NCBI GenBank assembly: GCA_026260175.1
Contig: JAKCWW010007464.1
Location: forward strand, 1 to 20,788
Source: Reticulitermes lucifugus
Taxonomy: Eukaryota > Arthropoda > Insecta > Blattodea > Rhinotermitidae
DNA: 20,788 nt
Direction: 5' to 3'
Shown here: positions 1-10,108 of the stretch, one piece after another
Position numbering within the stretch: the first letter of the stretch is position 1
How the letters are laid out: each line of letters begins with the position of its first letter
The notes under the pieces: model-generated
Databases searched by the model: none
Told to the model about the DNA's origin: nothing
What the model saw: only the letters and a program-made list of their open reading frames with translations
Translations under genes and position numbers: made by a program

Positions 1-99
1 GAATCGCGAACTAACTTTTTTTTGTTTAAGAAATCGCCAAAACCTGAGTGCGGATTAGATTCGAGAATATACGGTAATAGTCACACAAAAATTCAATGC

Positions 100-600
100 A
101 TGCCGTTGTAAAGAGCACCTCAGAAAGTCCCCACCACCATCCTGTACCCATTGCAAGTTCAGTATGTGTTCAATGAGTTGCTCTGCACACATCAGGACAA
201 TTTTCGACTTTGTGCCAAACATTTTGCATTTGGTATTTGTATTAAATCCTTCAAGTTAATCAGAGTTATAGGCATTGGCAGAACATGACGGAGTACCACT
301 ACACTTCCACAGTGTGGTGACAAAATTCATTGTATGAGCGGTTGGCTGAGCAGTGGTTTAGCTGAAGGGGTTCCACTTCTGCCTCTACAATCTCCAGATC
401 TGATCCCCTCATTTTTTTTTTCCTGTGGGGTTTTGTGAGAGCTGAGCTTTATGTTCCACCAGTGCCTATAACCCTGTAAAACTTGATGGATTGAATATCA
501 GCAGCATTTGCAGATTTGAACAACTCTTCTTGCAAAATATTGTCTTGATGTGTGCAGGGCTGTTTACAACGGTGTGTTTAACTTTTGTGTGGCTGTTACT
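100..600 (+). mobile_element. Decayed DDE transposase-like 3' remnant
   Basis: Frame-broken translation of this stretch resembles the C-terminal part of a transposase-like protein common in arthropod genomes. Pieces readable near 390-425 give SPDL, P, FF and WGFV, matching the family pattern of SPDLTPLDFFLWG around the last catalytic Asp. Positions 450-467 give YVPPVP in another frame, which follows that pattern in the family. Several frameshifts and stop codons separate the pieces, and the Asp-bearing LDFF segment is itself damaged, so this is a dead fossil. Boundaries are approximate and no terminal repeats were found. The family match is from memory of the motif order, not a search. Confidence 0.5.
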
Positions 601-3600
601 TTCTTAACAGTAAATTGGTGTATTTGCTGACATAATTTGTAATGACTCTGTATATTGGTCACGATGGAGACAGGACGTAATCTACGCAGTGTGAGAGTTT
701 TATGCCTTATCGATGTGGTTAATTACCTGAGAAGGCTTCATTTCATTTAGTTGCTAAAAAAAATTTGTGTTTTATATTCTTTGTATAAATATTATTCCTA
801 AAAGGATTCAGAAGCATAGTAAGCACGGATTTCTTTATGTTGGATCAGACCAACATCAATTTTGTGTGTTAATTTCCCATGATGCTAAGATGCTAGTTGT
901 GTGGCAGCATTTGTGTTGTTGCAGATCTAAGCTTGTGTGTGGTTTGGTTTGATCTTGTGCAGCTTTGGTTGTTTAGGCAAGTTCCTCGTATCATCTTGCC
1001 CCTTCACTGTAGTATTTTGGGTCATAAATTGGTACAATGGTGTGAACTCTTCGTGACGGAGTAGCAAACCCAGGTACTTGAATGTCTCAGGTGATTCTTT
1101 CCATTCTTCTTTCAAGACCCGTTGGGCAGAATCGTGTACATATCAGTCAGCATACTGTCTTTACTCTTGCTTTGTATTATTTTAATTTCTAGTTCAATTA
1201 TGACTTTTTTTTCAGTATCGTGTTTGTTTTCTCTGTTTTATTATGTTATATTTATGTTTCCATAGCATGGGTGAATTGCCCATAGTTTGATTTTTATTAG
1301 GTAAGTACTTAACACCTACGTAAAATAAGCAATTTTCACATGCGTTACTGGTTTAATTATGTCTCCTTTTGCTCATTGGTGGATTAGTTGCGGTAATTGC
1401 AATAGGAGATGAGCATCAGTTGTTGCCAAGATTCCATTGGGTGAGTTCTAAAATGACTAACACTAGATTAGTTTTATGTTAACATTTCAGATCCTGAAAT
1501 TGTTAGTGGTTGTAAAACCTTCTCATATATGATCTGCTTGTTCCAGTAGCCTTTAGTACTAAAACTATTTGTTGTTTTAACTTCTCTTGGCCTATACACT
1601 CAAAAATGCGAAATGAATTGTCATTCTTTGTCTTGATGATCACGAACATTCACTTTCCTTCCTGACTCTTGAGAGTTAACTAATTTTGTCGTGCTTTGAT
1701 AGATCATATGTAAATTGTAGTTTCCAGCTTGAAAGGTGTGGGTTTCATTCTTGTGTAGTGATGTGTGTTGGAGAGTTGATTAATTCCATTTTGCTTTGAT
1801 AGATTCTACAGCACTGTATATGGGGCAGTGTTTCTTTCAGGTATTGGCCCCAATACTGGAGTAAACAACCTGAAATAATTTTTTGTAAAATAATGGGATG
1901 AATTTTGGAGATACCATATCTAGATACATCGAAAGCGAGTTAATCTTGCTGTAAGAACCTTAGTATCATTTTGAGGAACCTTACAAACCACTATTATTTC
2001 AGGAGCTTCTGTAACTAACCTTTCAAATAACGATTTTGATGGAATTCATCCCATTGTACTTGTAATAAATCAGTGGTAATTTGTACTTACCATTCAAGAC
2101 AATGATTGTTATCTTTGAAAGTAAATACACATTACCATTGACTTTCAAATAACACTGTCTTATAACTGTGATCGTTATAAAATGTATTACAATGGACTGT
2201 TTGTAATCTGTTATGAAAGTTTGAAGTGTTCATAAGCATGGTTTAGTATGACATTACTGCAGCACTTGTTCACCACCCTTGTTGATATTTTTACATAGAG
2301 AAAGTCCCTATGTTGCAGTGAATTCTGGCTGTTGTGTATGTTCTCTGCTTATGTGTGCTGCTGTGGGTTTCATATACGTGAATTTTAATGTACATATTCA
2401 AAGGAACCAACCAAAAATTAAAAATCCAAATTATAAATAAGTTTGATCTTTGAGATTATACACTACTGCAGTATCTGGCACTGGATGGTCTGGAAAGCTC
2501 TGTAAACCAGAAGTAGAAAAAGAAGCTCATTTGTATTCCACTGTTCCATCAACAGGCAACAGTGCTGCCAAAATGATGACTGAAAGAATGAGATATTGAC
2601 TTCTGGTTTGTTTTTTATATTGTATTTGCACCATGTGATGTAAGTAGTGATCAAAAGGGGGTACGAAGTGTGGCAGGGAAAATGCAAGATACCAAGTGAC
2701 AAATTAGATGGTTAGGTCAGTCTGTAAGGTTGCTAGATACACTAAGATATGCACTAAGTATAACATTCTGATATTCAGAAAATTATGATACCCAGCAGCC
2801 CTTTGTTCCCAGAGGTGCCAGATATCGCAACTTTTCCTGTATACTCGTATGCATTTCTACATTTTACAGAAATAGATGTTCTTTTGAAGTGTCACTGTGT
2901 TCTGTGAAAGAATGAGTGTTCTGATATTTAGGAACACGGAAGGTTGAAATCAGATCATCTTACTTTCAAGAGTATATATCTTAATTTTTGTTAAAAGTCA
3001 CTCTTTATTCCTTCCTAATAGACAGTACTTTTGAATAAGAGATAATTTTGCAAAGTAACAAGTATTTCTGTATTGGCATAATTCATAACATTATTTAAAC
3101 ATCTGTTGTGTCCAAAATTACAATTAGGCATGGAATAATTACTAGTGAATGTGGCTGGGAAAATTCTCATTAGGTTAAGACAGTGCATATTAAGTTGCAG
3201 CATATGTTGCTAAATTTTACAAATTTTTTCTGGTATAAGAATATTTTTATTATTTTTAATAGTATCATTAATTAAGGCTGATGATTTTCATTTGTGTGTG
3301 TAGCTAAGAAAACACCTGAAATAGGTCACTGTTGCCCTGCCCATTCATACTATTACTCTCCAGAACATTCAGTATGTGTATTATATATTGTTACTACTGT
3401 ATTTTCCTCTTCTTTTTTTTTCACATCTGTAGACTTGTGTTTGTGATTAAGAGCTTTATTTTTCATATGAGGGGAAGTCAGTAAGTTTATAAGGCATGTC
3501 ATGAGACACTTATCACACTAGAAAAGTTCTGTCTCTTGTCTGTACTATTCATTGCCATCAGCATGAAATCTGTGACCTCCCATGTGTTGCATCAGGACAA

Positions 3601-4244
3601 GAAATGGATAAAACAGTGTTTGGGAGGCTAAAACTGATGATGACATGGCAACAACAGGGCAACAGTGACTGGAAGGAAAGCAGATTGTCTTCTGAACAGA
3701 AAGTAGGAAACTCCTGTCACAGTAAAATAAATGTCTTTCTGCACTAGGTTTGTGTGTAAAAATAGTTTACGGATTTGACTGTGATGTACTGTTGTTATTC
3801 ATTCAGAATACTCAGTGAATCACTCTGAAGATAGCCTTGTAAACCTTTTATACATGAAAATGAGATTATTGAATTGTGAAAGAACCAATACATTTAATTT
3901 ACTTCTCATTAAAAAAGTATAGTTTCATGAAAGTACCCCATGCTGATGAAAATGAACGATACTGATGTGCTTGTGTTTCTGTAATTACAATAGTACTTCT
4001 GTTTTACTTTATAAATATGTGTTTGTATTAAATACCAGTTGTAGCTAACACGTGCATACTCTAAGTCAAAGTTGTCCTTTTCTTTCTTCATTTTCTTTTT
4101 TCCTTCTTCTGTCATTTCTGTATTTTTATTTACAATTGTAAGTAAATTTGCATCAAGGATTATATAATCCTATATAATATAAGTCTCCTGTCACAGAAGT
4201 AACCTAACTAATCTCTTTAAATGTATGTTTATATCGGACCATAG
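601..4244. other. Intron of the spectraplakin gene, no exon seen
   Basis: No stretch with exon-like codon use and matching splice sites was found here. The DNA is AT-rich with short scattered open frames. Since exon 4245-4404 begins in phase 0 after an acceptor, this is best read as the intron upstream of it. A diverged 35-nt direct repeat lies at 1671-1705 and 1771-1805. A mariner-terminus-like string begins near 3469 but is not supported further. GAS2-domain coding sequence, expected upstream in this family, was not seen. Confidence 0.5.
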
Positions 4245-4404
4245 GTACGGGAGCGCAGTGCACGCAGTGTTCCCATGGGGCGTAACACTGGACGGTCGTC
4301 ATTCACTGGTGGACACACACCAGACTCGCTTAGTGACAATGAGAGCACACTACCTCGGTCGGTAAGGAAAGGGTCGGCACCACCTCGGTCTAGCCTCACG
4401 CCAG
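4245..4404 (+). CDS. shot: Spectraplakin C-terminal tail exon (post-GAS2, RERSARSVP exon)
   Basis: This exon starts after the acceptor ATAG and ends at the donor GTTAGT. It reads in phase 0 as 53 codons plus one base, opening with VRERSARSVPMGR and ending RSSLTP. It is rich in Ser, Arg, Pro and Gly, as expected for the disordered tail that follows the GAS2 microtubule-binding domain in spectraplakins. GAS2 itself is not in the window. The tail contributes to binding and stabilising microtubules while the distant N-terminus binds actin. A cryptic donor GTAAGG lies inside (after TCGGTCG near 4361), but using it would break the frame with the next exon. Identity rests on the combination with the following Gly-Ser-Arg exon. 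The gene symbol is the Drosophila name; the vertebrate counterparts are MACF1 and DST. Confidence 0.8.
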
Positions 4405-4598
4405 GTTAGTTCAAGAGATTTTGAAGGAGACGTATCACTCTTGCTGAGTGTTTTTTAAATCTCATCTCTCGGATATGTAACCCAAGTAGAGAGGCTAGAG
4501 TGAAATGTTATGATTTTCTCTTTCCAGAAGTATTCAAATTAAAAACCATTTTATTTACCTTTTGCACATGTATTATCAGTGTATGTGTCTATGTATAG

Positions 4599-4724
4599 GA
4601 GGAAGTCAGCCAGGCAGCAAGGCAGGCAGTCGTCCCAGCAGCCGCCCCAGCAGTCGACCTCAGAGCCGACAAGGCAGCAAACCTCCCAGCCGACATGGGT
4701 CGACACTTTCTCTCGATAGTACAG
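4599..4724 (+). CDS. shot: Spectraplakin Gly-Ser-Arg repeat exon
   Basis: This 126-nt exon lies between acceptor TATAG and donor GTCAGT, phase 1 at both ends. It encodes GSQPGSKAGSRPSSRPSSRP followed by QSRQGSKPPSRHGSTLSLDST. The GSR/SSR/GSK units recur every three to five residues and are the hallmark of the C-terminal tail of spectraplakins, where they bind the microtubule lattice through their positive charge. The first base of its first codon (Gly) comes from the previous exon. The trailing G joins AT of the next exon to form Asp. The open frame reads on past the donor to a stop after 4810, but that part loses the tail's composition and is intron. Phosphorylation by GSK3 of this tail is known for mammalian ACF7 and is possible here. 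Confidence 0.9.
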
Positions 4725-6532
4725 GTCAGTGGGTGATGTTCAAGTATTCAGAAGTGGTCATAGAAAAGTTGGAGGGGAAGAAAGAGAATCATCAGAACTC
4801 TTGTTTGTGCATGATGAGAATGTAACTGCATGTTGTGCCTTCTGTACTGTCATCACAGTCTTACAGTGTAGCACCAGTTCTTACTGTGCCTGACTAGCGT
4901 TTGCATGTGAATGAAATGTCTATTATCAAGTAATGCCAGGCATACAGTCTCATGAGATATTAAGAGAAAGGGGTAATTATGAAGAGGTGGTTCAGAATAG
5001 CTCCAACTTTGGCTGTAACTGAGAGATTACTGGATCCCAATTGGTGGATTTTGGATTTGCATTGTTGAACTGCTCCAAGAACTCCTTTGGAACCCCTACA
5101 TATGATTTCAGAAACTCTTCACACTTCTTGTTCTGTGGTGTTCCTCCAGCCTTCTGTCTTTCTTGTTTCCATTTGCCAGTAATTCTACCCACTGCTTTCG
5201 AAGTCTTACAACTTGCATTGTGATTGGTTAGCCCACTTATGTATTAAATTGCAATATGACAATCAACCTGACCAGAGTTTAAAGAGTATATTCCTATTGG
5301 TCTGTTCAGATTGAATTAGTTGCAGTGACAAGTAAAATTTCAGTCACCGTATTCATACAGTTCCACTTCTTGCCCCCAGGGGTGAAGAAATGGTGACACT
5401 TGCTGACTCTGACAAGTCTCTTTTTGTCTGTCAGCAAGAGTTTTCCCAACATATCTGGTTTTCATAATGCTTGAAGTGGACATGCCATTTCTCATGGTTA
5501 CCAATCGTGATCCTATCACAAGAATTTTAAAGTTTGAATGGTGCATGAACATTATATCTTCTTGGACCTTTGTGTCCTGAAACACATGTGCAGCGTTGTT
5601 GATGGCGATTTTAATTAAAGTGAAATAATTCCAACCATTCCCTTTGGGTTCCACGTCTTGTCTCAGCTACTTGTGAAATTTCCCACCTTTTGTGGAACCT
5701 GAAGATTCATTACCATATTCACAAGAATGCACAACTTGACCCTATCATGAACCAGATTATTTCACTCTATATCCTTTAACCTTAGTTAAGATCCATTTTA
5801 ATATTATCCTCCCATATATGCGTAGGTCTCTCAAGTAAGTTGGAGGGTAATACAAGGAGTGTTTTAATGCTCTGATTTTTGTGTATGTACTTGTATATTA
5901 CAAATAGGCAATGTTATTTATAATGTACCTCATAATTCTGAAAAACTTTTGTACCTGTGCTAAGAACTAAACATTCCATTACATACACCAGAAGTGGCAT
6001 AGATAAGACTCCTGCAGACCCCTCGGCATGGGGGGGGGGAGCAGTGCTCCATGAGTCACGGGTTCCCCCTCAACATACAGAATACTAAAATTTGTTGTGG
6101 GTTTTTTTGGACTGGTTTCCTTTTTCTCTCCTGACAGAAGACAGTATTCTGAGATACCTGGGAGTAAATTTGTTAATAATTCTAGGGGGTCTCCAATTCT
6201 TGAGTTGTAGGGTCCCACCAGCCAGTTATCTATGCCACTCTCCACCAGCATGTCAATGCTTGCTTTGTGACATGCCTCTTTTTTTAGCAGCTAAGAGTGA
6301 AAATAGCTCAACATAGGATTATTCACATATAAGGAAGACCTGGCACTAGTTAACAAGATGGCATTGTTGCTCCATATTTTGTTATTAGTGAAGAGTACTG
6401 TATTTTGTAATGCGATGCCATGTACTCTGGTAGCCAGTTACCAGCCTACGTGGTATCACATTACAGAAGACGGTAAACTTTATGTCTATTGCCATGAGAA
6501 CTACAAACTTCACATCTGTTATTTGTGTTCAG
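4725..6532. other. Intron with unrecognised minus-strand open frames
   Basis: The intron holds three non-overlapping minus-strand open frames: 6251-5979 (90 aa), 5654-5340 (104 aa) and 5192-4992 (66 aa). None has a motif I recognise. They could be fragments of one decayed element, or chance. A nine-G run lies near 6031. The plus frame from 6358 into the next exon is open, but the upstream part is intronic in composition and is separated from it by a good acceptor (TTGTGTTCAG at 6532). Confidence 0.4.
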
Positions 6533-6719
6533 ATGAAGGTACTCCCAGCCGCATCCCAGTTCATCGGCGTGCAACACCTAGCAGTCACACTGCAGGCAGT
6601 GGATCTGGTACTACCACACCCACACGCAAACTTACAGTCCCTGTTAATGGAACATCTCCCAGTTCACGCCCACGCACTCCAACAGGACTTATCAGTCCAG
6701 CCAGTGGGGCTTCCTCCAG
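6533..6719 (+). CDS. shot: Spectraplakin tail exon with first SxIP (SRIP) motif
   Basis: This 187-nt exon follows acceptor TTCAG and ends at donor GTACAG. It enters in phase 1 (completing Asp) and leaves in phase 2 (AG). It encodes EGTPSRIPVHRRATPSSHTA, then a Ser/Thr/Gly/Pro-rich stretch ending ISPASGASS. SRIP with basic residues on its C-terminal side matches the SxIP motif that binds the EB-homology domain of EB1 and carries proteins to growing microtubule ends; spectraplakins are known SxIP proteins. Several SP/TP dipeptides (RTPTG, ISP, TSP) are candidate proline-directed phosphorylation sites. The exit phase fits the three mini-exons downstream and the terminal exon equally well, so it is the probable common upstream exon of a cassette series. 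Confidence 0.88.
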
Positions 6720-7880
6720 GTACAGCAAAAACTCTTTATTTGTGCAAGTTACAAATTTGGTAGTCAGTGGCAGTTTATGGTCAGCATTTACTTAAAAGTT
6801 AAACAGTCCTTGTGTTATAGAACAACCATGAGATATGCATGTTGTCACGTCCATTTAGCCTTTGCTTGAGCAGTATTAATTTGTTGCCCACGTGAACTTA
6901 AGGTTTGGTTACAACCACCAGCCATCTGTAATTCTTTTCATGGATAGGTCTTTAAAATATGAAGTCTTCTGTCATATGTATGAAGTGCCAACATATATTT
7001 AGTTTCCGTAGCAGTAAGCATGGAACAGTACAGTGTAAATGCTTTCCTTACATGTGAAATGAAACAATATTAACCGTGTTCCCTGAAAGGAAAAGAAAAG
7101 TTGTATAGATAAGTGTTATTTATGTGCACCCATCTTATAACTTTGAACCAGAGCATCAGTAGCTTCTACAAGTCAGTGATTAAAGTTAATGGCTTCATAG
7201 GCAGACAAAATACAGACCAAGTGAGTAACTTGATAAAAAAACACTGTTATGTGCCATAATAGCTAGGCGTTGTATTTGATTATAAATGTTGATATTTGAG
7301 CGTGCCTGTGCAGAAGAAATTGCAGTTAATAGTTACATTTTCCCCATGTTTTAGCAGTTGCACCATAATTGAGCATTGGGTTTTTCCCAAGCACAATATG
7401 ACAAGCACGTCATGAGCGCATTTGTATCACAGGAAAGTTCATAAAATTTCCAAATTTGCCTTCCTAAAAAAAATTTTGAATTTATATTTTTGCACTGCAA
7501 TTCTTATTAGTTATTGAGATACATAGTGTGATGGGTGGACAGGCAGTGTGAATTATGTATATGGATATTTTGTAGAGAAGTTGTTTATGTCGTTATCATA
7601 TAATATACAGATATGGGCACAATGCACATGGGCCCATTTGCACCATTATCCCCCCTCCCCCATTATTTCTAGAACCCTGTTCCAACACGTGATGAAGAAG
7701 ACAAAGCACTGCTTCTGGTATTAAACTTTAGCTTTAATTTAACATAACCACAATAACATAAGTGTTGATTAACAAGATTAATTTGTGGCTATGCAAATAT
7801 GTCAGTGGCTAATTGAACCACAACTAATTATACATCTAATCTCATTAGTATTATAATTGCACCACTCACATTTATTTTAG
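6720..7880. other. Intron
   Basis: AT-rich intron sequence. The only exon-like signal is at 7673-7717: a strong C/T-rich tract ending TTTCTAG, then 45 open bases and a weak GTATTA donor. It is reported as a finding because the phase fits but the peptide does not look like the tail. Confidence 0.5.
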
Positions 7881-7937
7881 GTTAGGAACGATTCATCGAG
7901 CTTCAAGTATACCAACGCTGTCTGGTGTTGGCACTAG
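7881..7937 (+). CDS. shot: Spectraplakin 57-nt cassette exon with SSIP motif
   Basis: A small exon between acceptor TTTATTTTAG and donor GTAACT, phase 2 at both ends and exactly 19 codons long. With AG from the upstream exon it reads RLGTIHRASSIPTLSGVGT. SSIP preceded by His-Arg-Ala fits the SxIP EB1-binding pattern. Including or skipping it leaves the frame intact, so alternative splicing is plausible, but the DNA alone cannot show this. Short length makes chance a concern; the matching phase, good splice signals and Ser/Arg-rich peptide argue for a real exon. Confidence 0.7.
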   Translation, partial: VRNDSSSFKYTNAVWCWH

Positions 7938-7984
7938 GTAACTACATTAAAACCTAATCACACATGAGGGTCTGTGGTGGTGAA

Positions 7985-8010
7985 GGTGGTGGTGGTGGTG
8001 GTGGTGGTGG
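7985..8010. repeat. (GGT)n microsatellite
   Basis: Eight GGT units plus GG, with a degenerate GGTGGTGAA lead-in. It lies in the intron 47 bases after the 57-nt exon, on the G-rich sense strand. Confidence 0.95.
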
Positions 8011-8411
8011 GATAAATTTAGGGCTGGTCATATTGGCAAAATGAGTGTGAGGCTGCGATTGCATGAATAGTTGTGCATGCGTGACAGAAAAAAAGTTTTC
8101 ATGGATGGTGCTTTGTAAGTGTTTTACACTGTGAAATCATATTTGTGAATGTTAAACTTACGGATGTAGAAGGAATTTTGAAGTCAACTTGTTAGTGTCA
8201 TGAGTTATAGGAACAGCATAACTTGCATAAAAAGTGAACTGTTACATTTTGTCTTATTGTATCATTAATTACAATAGGATGTTGGTACGAGTTTAAAAAT
8301 TAATTTTGTCATCTGAAGGTGATTCATCCCAGTTGGGTTTATAATAAAACCAGATGTATAATATACTCAGTCCAAGCACAGCTTTTATTTATCAAATATA
8401 ACCAGCTGCAT

Positions 8412-8440
8412 GTTTTGGCTAATATATAGCCAACATTAGG
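8412..8440 (-). mobile_element. Degenerate hammerhead-like core, possible Penelope-type relic
   Basis: On the minus strand CCTAATG is followed by a 7-bp stem (8433-8427 with 8421-8415, loop ATATA) and then AAAACATG. This order mirrors the hammerhead core CUGAUGA, stem II, GAAAC, which occurs in the terminal repeats of Penelope-like retroelements. At least three core bases differ (CUAAUGU for CUGAUGA, AAAAC for GAAAC), so cleavage activity is not expected. No Penelope coding sequence is visible nearby. Chance resemblance is possible. Confidence 0.3.
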
Positions 8441-8462
8441 CTGATCATGAAAATAAGAAGAC

Positions 8463-8508
8463 AATGTTCACAGCTGCAGCTCTGAACATTTTCTCAGCTG
8501 TGAACATT
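8463..8508. repeat. Perfect 14-bp inverted repeat
   Basis: AATGTTCACAGCTG at 8463-8476 is repeated in inverse as CAGCTGTGAACATT at 8495-8508, with 18 bases between. The central stretch also repeats the second arm directly (CAGCTCTGAACATTTT at 8474), so the arms probably arose by local duplication. Confidence 0.85.
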
Positions 8509-8952
8509 TTATTTTTTATGTCCCAAGGACATATTTCTTTACTAATGGAATGGATGTAAAATGCCATGAGTTCTAGATGGAAGTGGATGGCCAACTTAAC
8601 ATATTCTGGACACCTAGATCTAGGGAAATAGCACCCATTATGGTTTGCATCTATGTAGTTTGCTCATTATGTGTTAATTGAGGAGTAAAAGCCTGCTTGA
8701 TGGCCATGTAGAGGAAGGCTGCCTTTCACCACATTTTTTATACTAGTCATCAAATGTTGGATAAACTGGTCATCCACCCCCCAGGCACTTAACTGTAAAT
8801 GGAGTATTGAGTTATTGCGGTAGTTTTAAATTTTAGGTAGATGACAGTGAGTGACTCCCAGAACCCCACCATAGAACCATGTGATTTATACTTCATGGTG
8901 TAGTGACATGTTTACAAACTTATTTCTTGTTTTCTTTCCTTCCTAATGTCAG

Positions 8953-9024
8953 CCGCTCAAGGATACCAGTATTTGTGGGTTCGAGTTCCATCGAATCACA
9001 GCTGTCTTCTTATGCTTCTTCTGG
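8953..9024 (+). CDS. shot: Spectraplakin 72-nt cassette exon with SRIP motif
   Basis: This exon lies between acceptor CTAATGTCAG and donor GTAATG, phase 2 at both ends, 24 codons. It encodes SRSRIPVFVGSSSIESQLSS followed by YASS. SRSRIP is a good SxIP match with an upstream Arg, resembling the SRIP of exon 6533-6719. The rest is Ser-rich and uncharged, with one Glu. It ends GG rather than AG, so the junction residue is Gly whichever exon follows. Like its neighbours it can be skipped without a frameshift. Acceptor and donor are both good. Confidence 0.75.
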
Positions 9025-9839
9025 GTAATGCTTGATGCCTTCTGTGTTGTTCTTCTGTGCTTGTCTTTGTTAATGTAAACTAACTGTGTTAGGTTCTAAC
9101 TTCCCTGCAGTTCAAACAAATTCTCTTGATGTATGAAAGTGTGATGGGTTATGTACTTTGGATCACTATGTTTAGTATTTATTTATGTTATTTCATGTGT
9201 AAAAAGAATCCGTATTATGTGTTTTATTGTATCTCGTCCCCATGATTCATACGTATGTAATTTTATTTATTGTCTTTAGAAATTAGTTTGAATTTGTACA
9301 CATAAACTGTTCTGCTCTGTAAGTTTAGCTGCTTAAATATGTGGTTGTATATCTTTTTTAGATGTTTTCATAGTGTTCAGTGCGTACAAAAAAACCCTTG
9401 CCATTTTCATAGTGTAACTAACATCAAGACAGTTCAAACACAGTAGTTCATGAGTGCATGGCCACCTTTACCAATCTTCCTGTTAGTATTTCTACTATTT
9501 GATTAACGTAACGTGATGTGTGATATAACTTATGTAGCTGTCAACCCTGAGTTGTTTGTGTGTGTGTGCGTGTGCGGGCATGTGTAAGAATGAGTGAGTG
9601 AGTGAGTGAACAAGCTCTCTTAGCCTGCTTTGACTCTCAGAGCAGAGGTAAGTTATTTTATAAAAGTGTGTAACTTTTTTAAGTTCAGAAAGACACACAC
9701 ATACAAAAATCCTACTGCATAAGGTCCACAAAACCTGAATGATACCGAGCAGTATTTTATCACCTGTAACACACAGCATATGTTACTTATATACATGTAT
9801 GCACATTCTTATAAAAATTAATGTGAATATGAACTTGTA
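9025..9839. other. Intron, 5' part up to the mariner insertion
   Basis: AT-rich intron with no exon-like signal seen. The only notable content is the TG/GAGT simple repeat at 9557-9609. A minus-strand open frame through that repeat is low complexity and is not a gene. Confidence 0.55.
9557..9609. repeat. (TG)n and (GAGT)n simple repeats
   Basis: A TG run at 9557-9568 continues as GCGTGTGCGGGCATGTG, and a GAGT run occupies about 9591-9609. Confidence 0.9.
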
Positions 9840-9899
9840 CCAGTGCTACCCAAAAGTTCGGGGAATTTGCCCATAAAAAAAAATTGCTTATCATAACTC

Positions 9900-10108
9900 C
9901 TAGTTTTCACCGTCTCCTTCGAAGTAGTCCCCTTGGGCATGGATACAGCGATCCCAGCGTTTTTTCCATGATTCCATGCATCCCTGGAAGTCTTCAAGTG
10001 TGAGTGTTTTAAGCACCTGCTGCGATTCTGCCTGGATCTCCTCACTTGTGTCAAAATGACGGCCTTTCAATCGAAATTTCGTTTTGGGGAACAGGAAAAA
10101 GTCGCAGG
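9900..10108 (-). CDS. mariner transposase, C-terminal fragment (partial)
   Basis: The minus strand from the gap edge reads CDFFLFPKTKFRLKGRHFDT and ends ESWKKRWDRCIHAQGDYFEG, DGEN, stop TAG at 9902-9900. CDFFLFPK contains the third Asp of the mariner D,D34D catalytic triad. The C-terminal W..RW.RCI...GDYFEG pattern is typical of mariner and SETMAR-type transposases. The enzyme cuts and pastes the element by binding its terminal repeats. The 68 visible codons have no stop or frameshift, suggesting a young copy. The first two Asp residues and the DNA-binding helix-turn-helix domains would fall in the N gap, so intactness cannot be judged. Confidence 0.92.

Noticed and set aside
1869-2055. Inverted matches CCTGAAATAAT (1869/1993) and AATGGGATGAATT (1892/2043)
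   Set aside because: The pairs are crossed rather than nested, so they do not form one hairpin or one element's terminal repeats.
3466-3700. GAGGGGAAGTCAGTAAGTTTATAA near 3471 looks like a mariner terminus, followed by a weakly transposase-like stretch
   Set aside because: No matching inverted partner and no convincing protein motif were found; similarity could be chance.
4355-4368. Internal GTAAGG donor in exon 4245-4404
   Set aside because: Using it would end the exon in phase 0 and shift the next exon out of frame; the downstream GTTAGT donor fits.
4562-4825. 87-codon plus-strand open frame around the Gly-Ser-Arg exon
   Set aside because: Only 4599-4724 has the tail composition; the flanks are intron, bounded by clear acceptor and donor sites. 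It is not a separate small gene.
6358-6795. 145-codon open frame starting MALLLHILLLVKS, which could look like a secreted protein
   Set aside because: The hydrophobic start is intronic sequence read in frame with exon 6533-6719. The good acceptor at 6532 and phase match with the preceding exon explain the coding part.
9495-9779. 94-codon minus-strand frame
   Set aside because: It is driven by the TG/GAGT simple repeats (HTHTHK and HSLTHSF-like residues).
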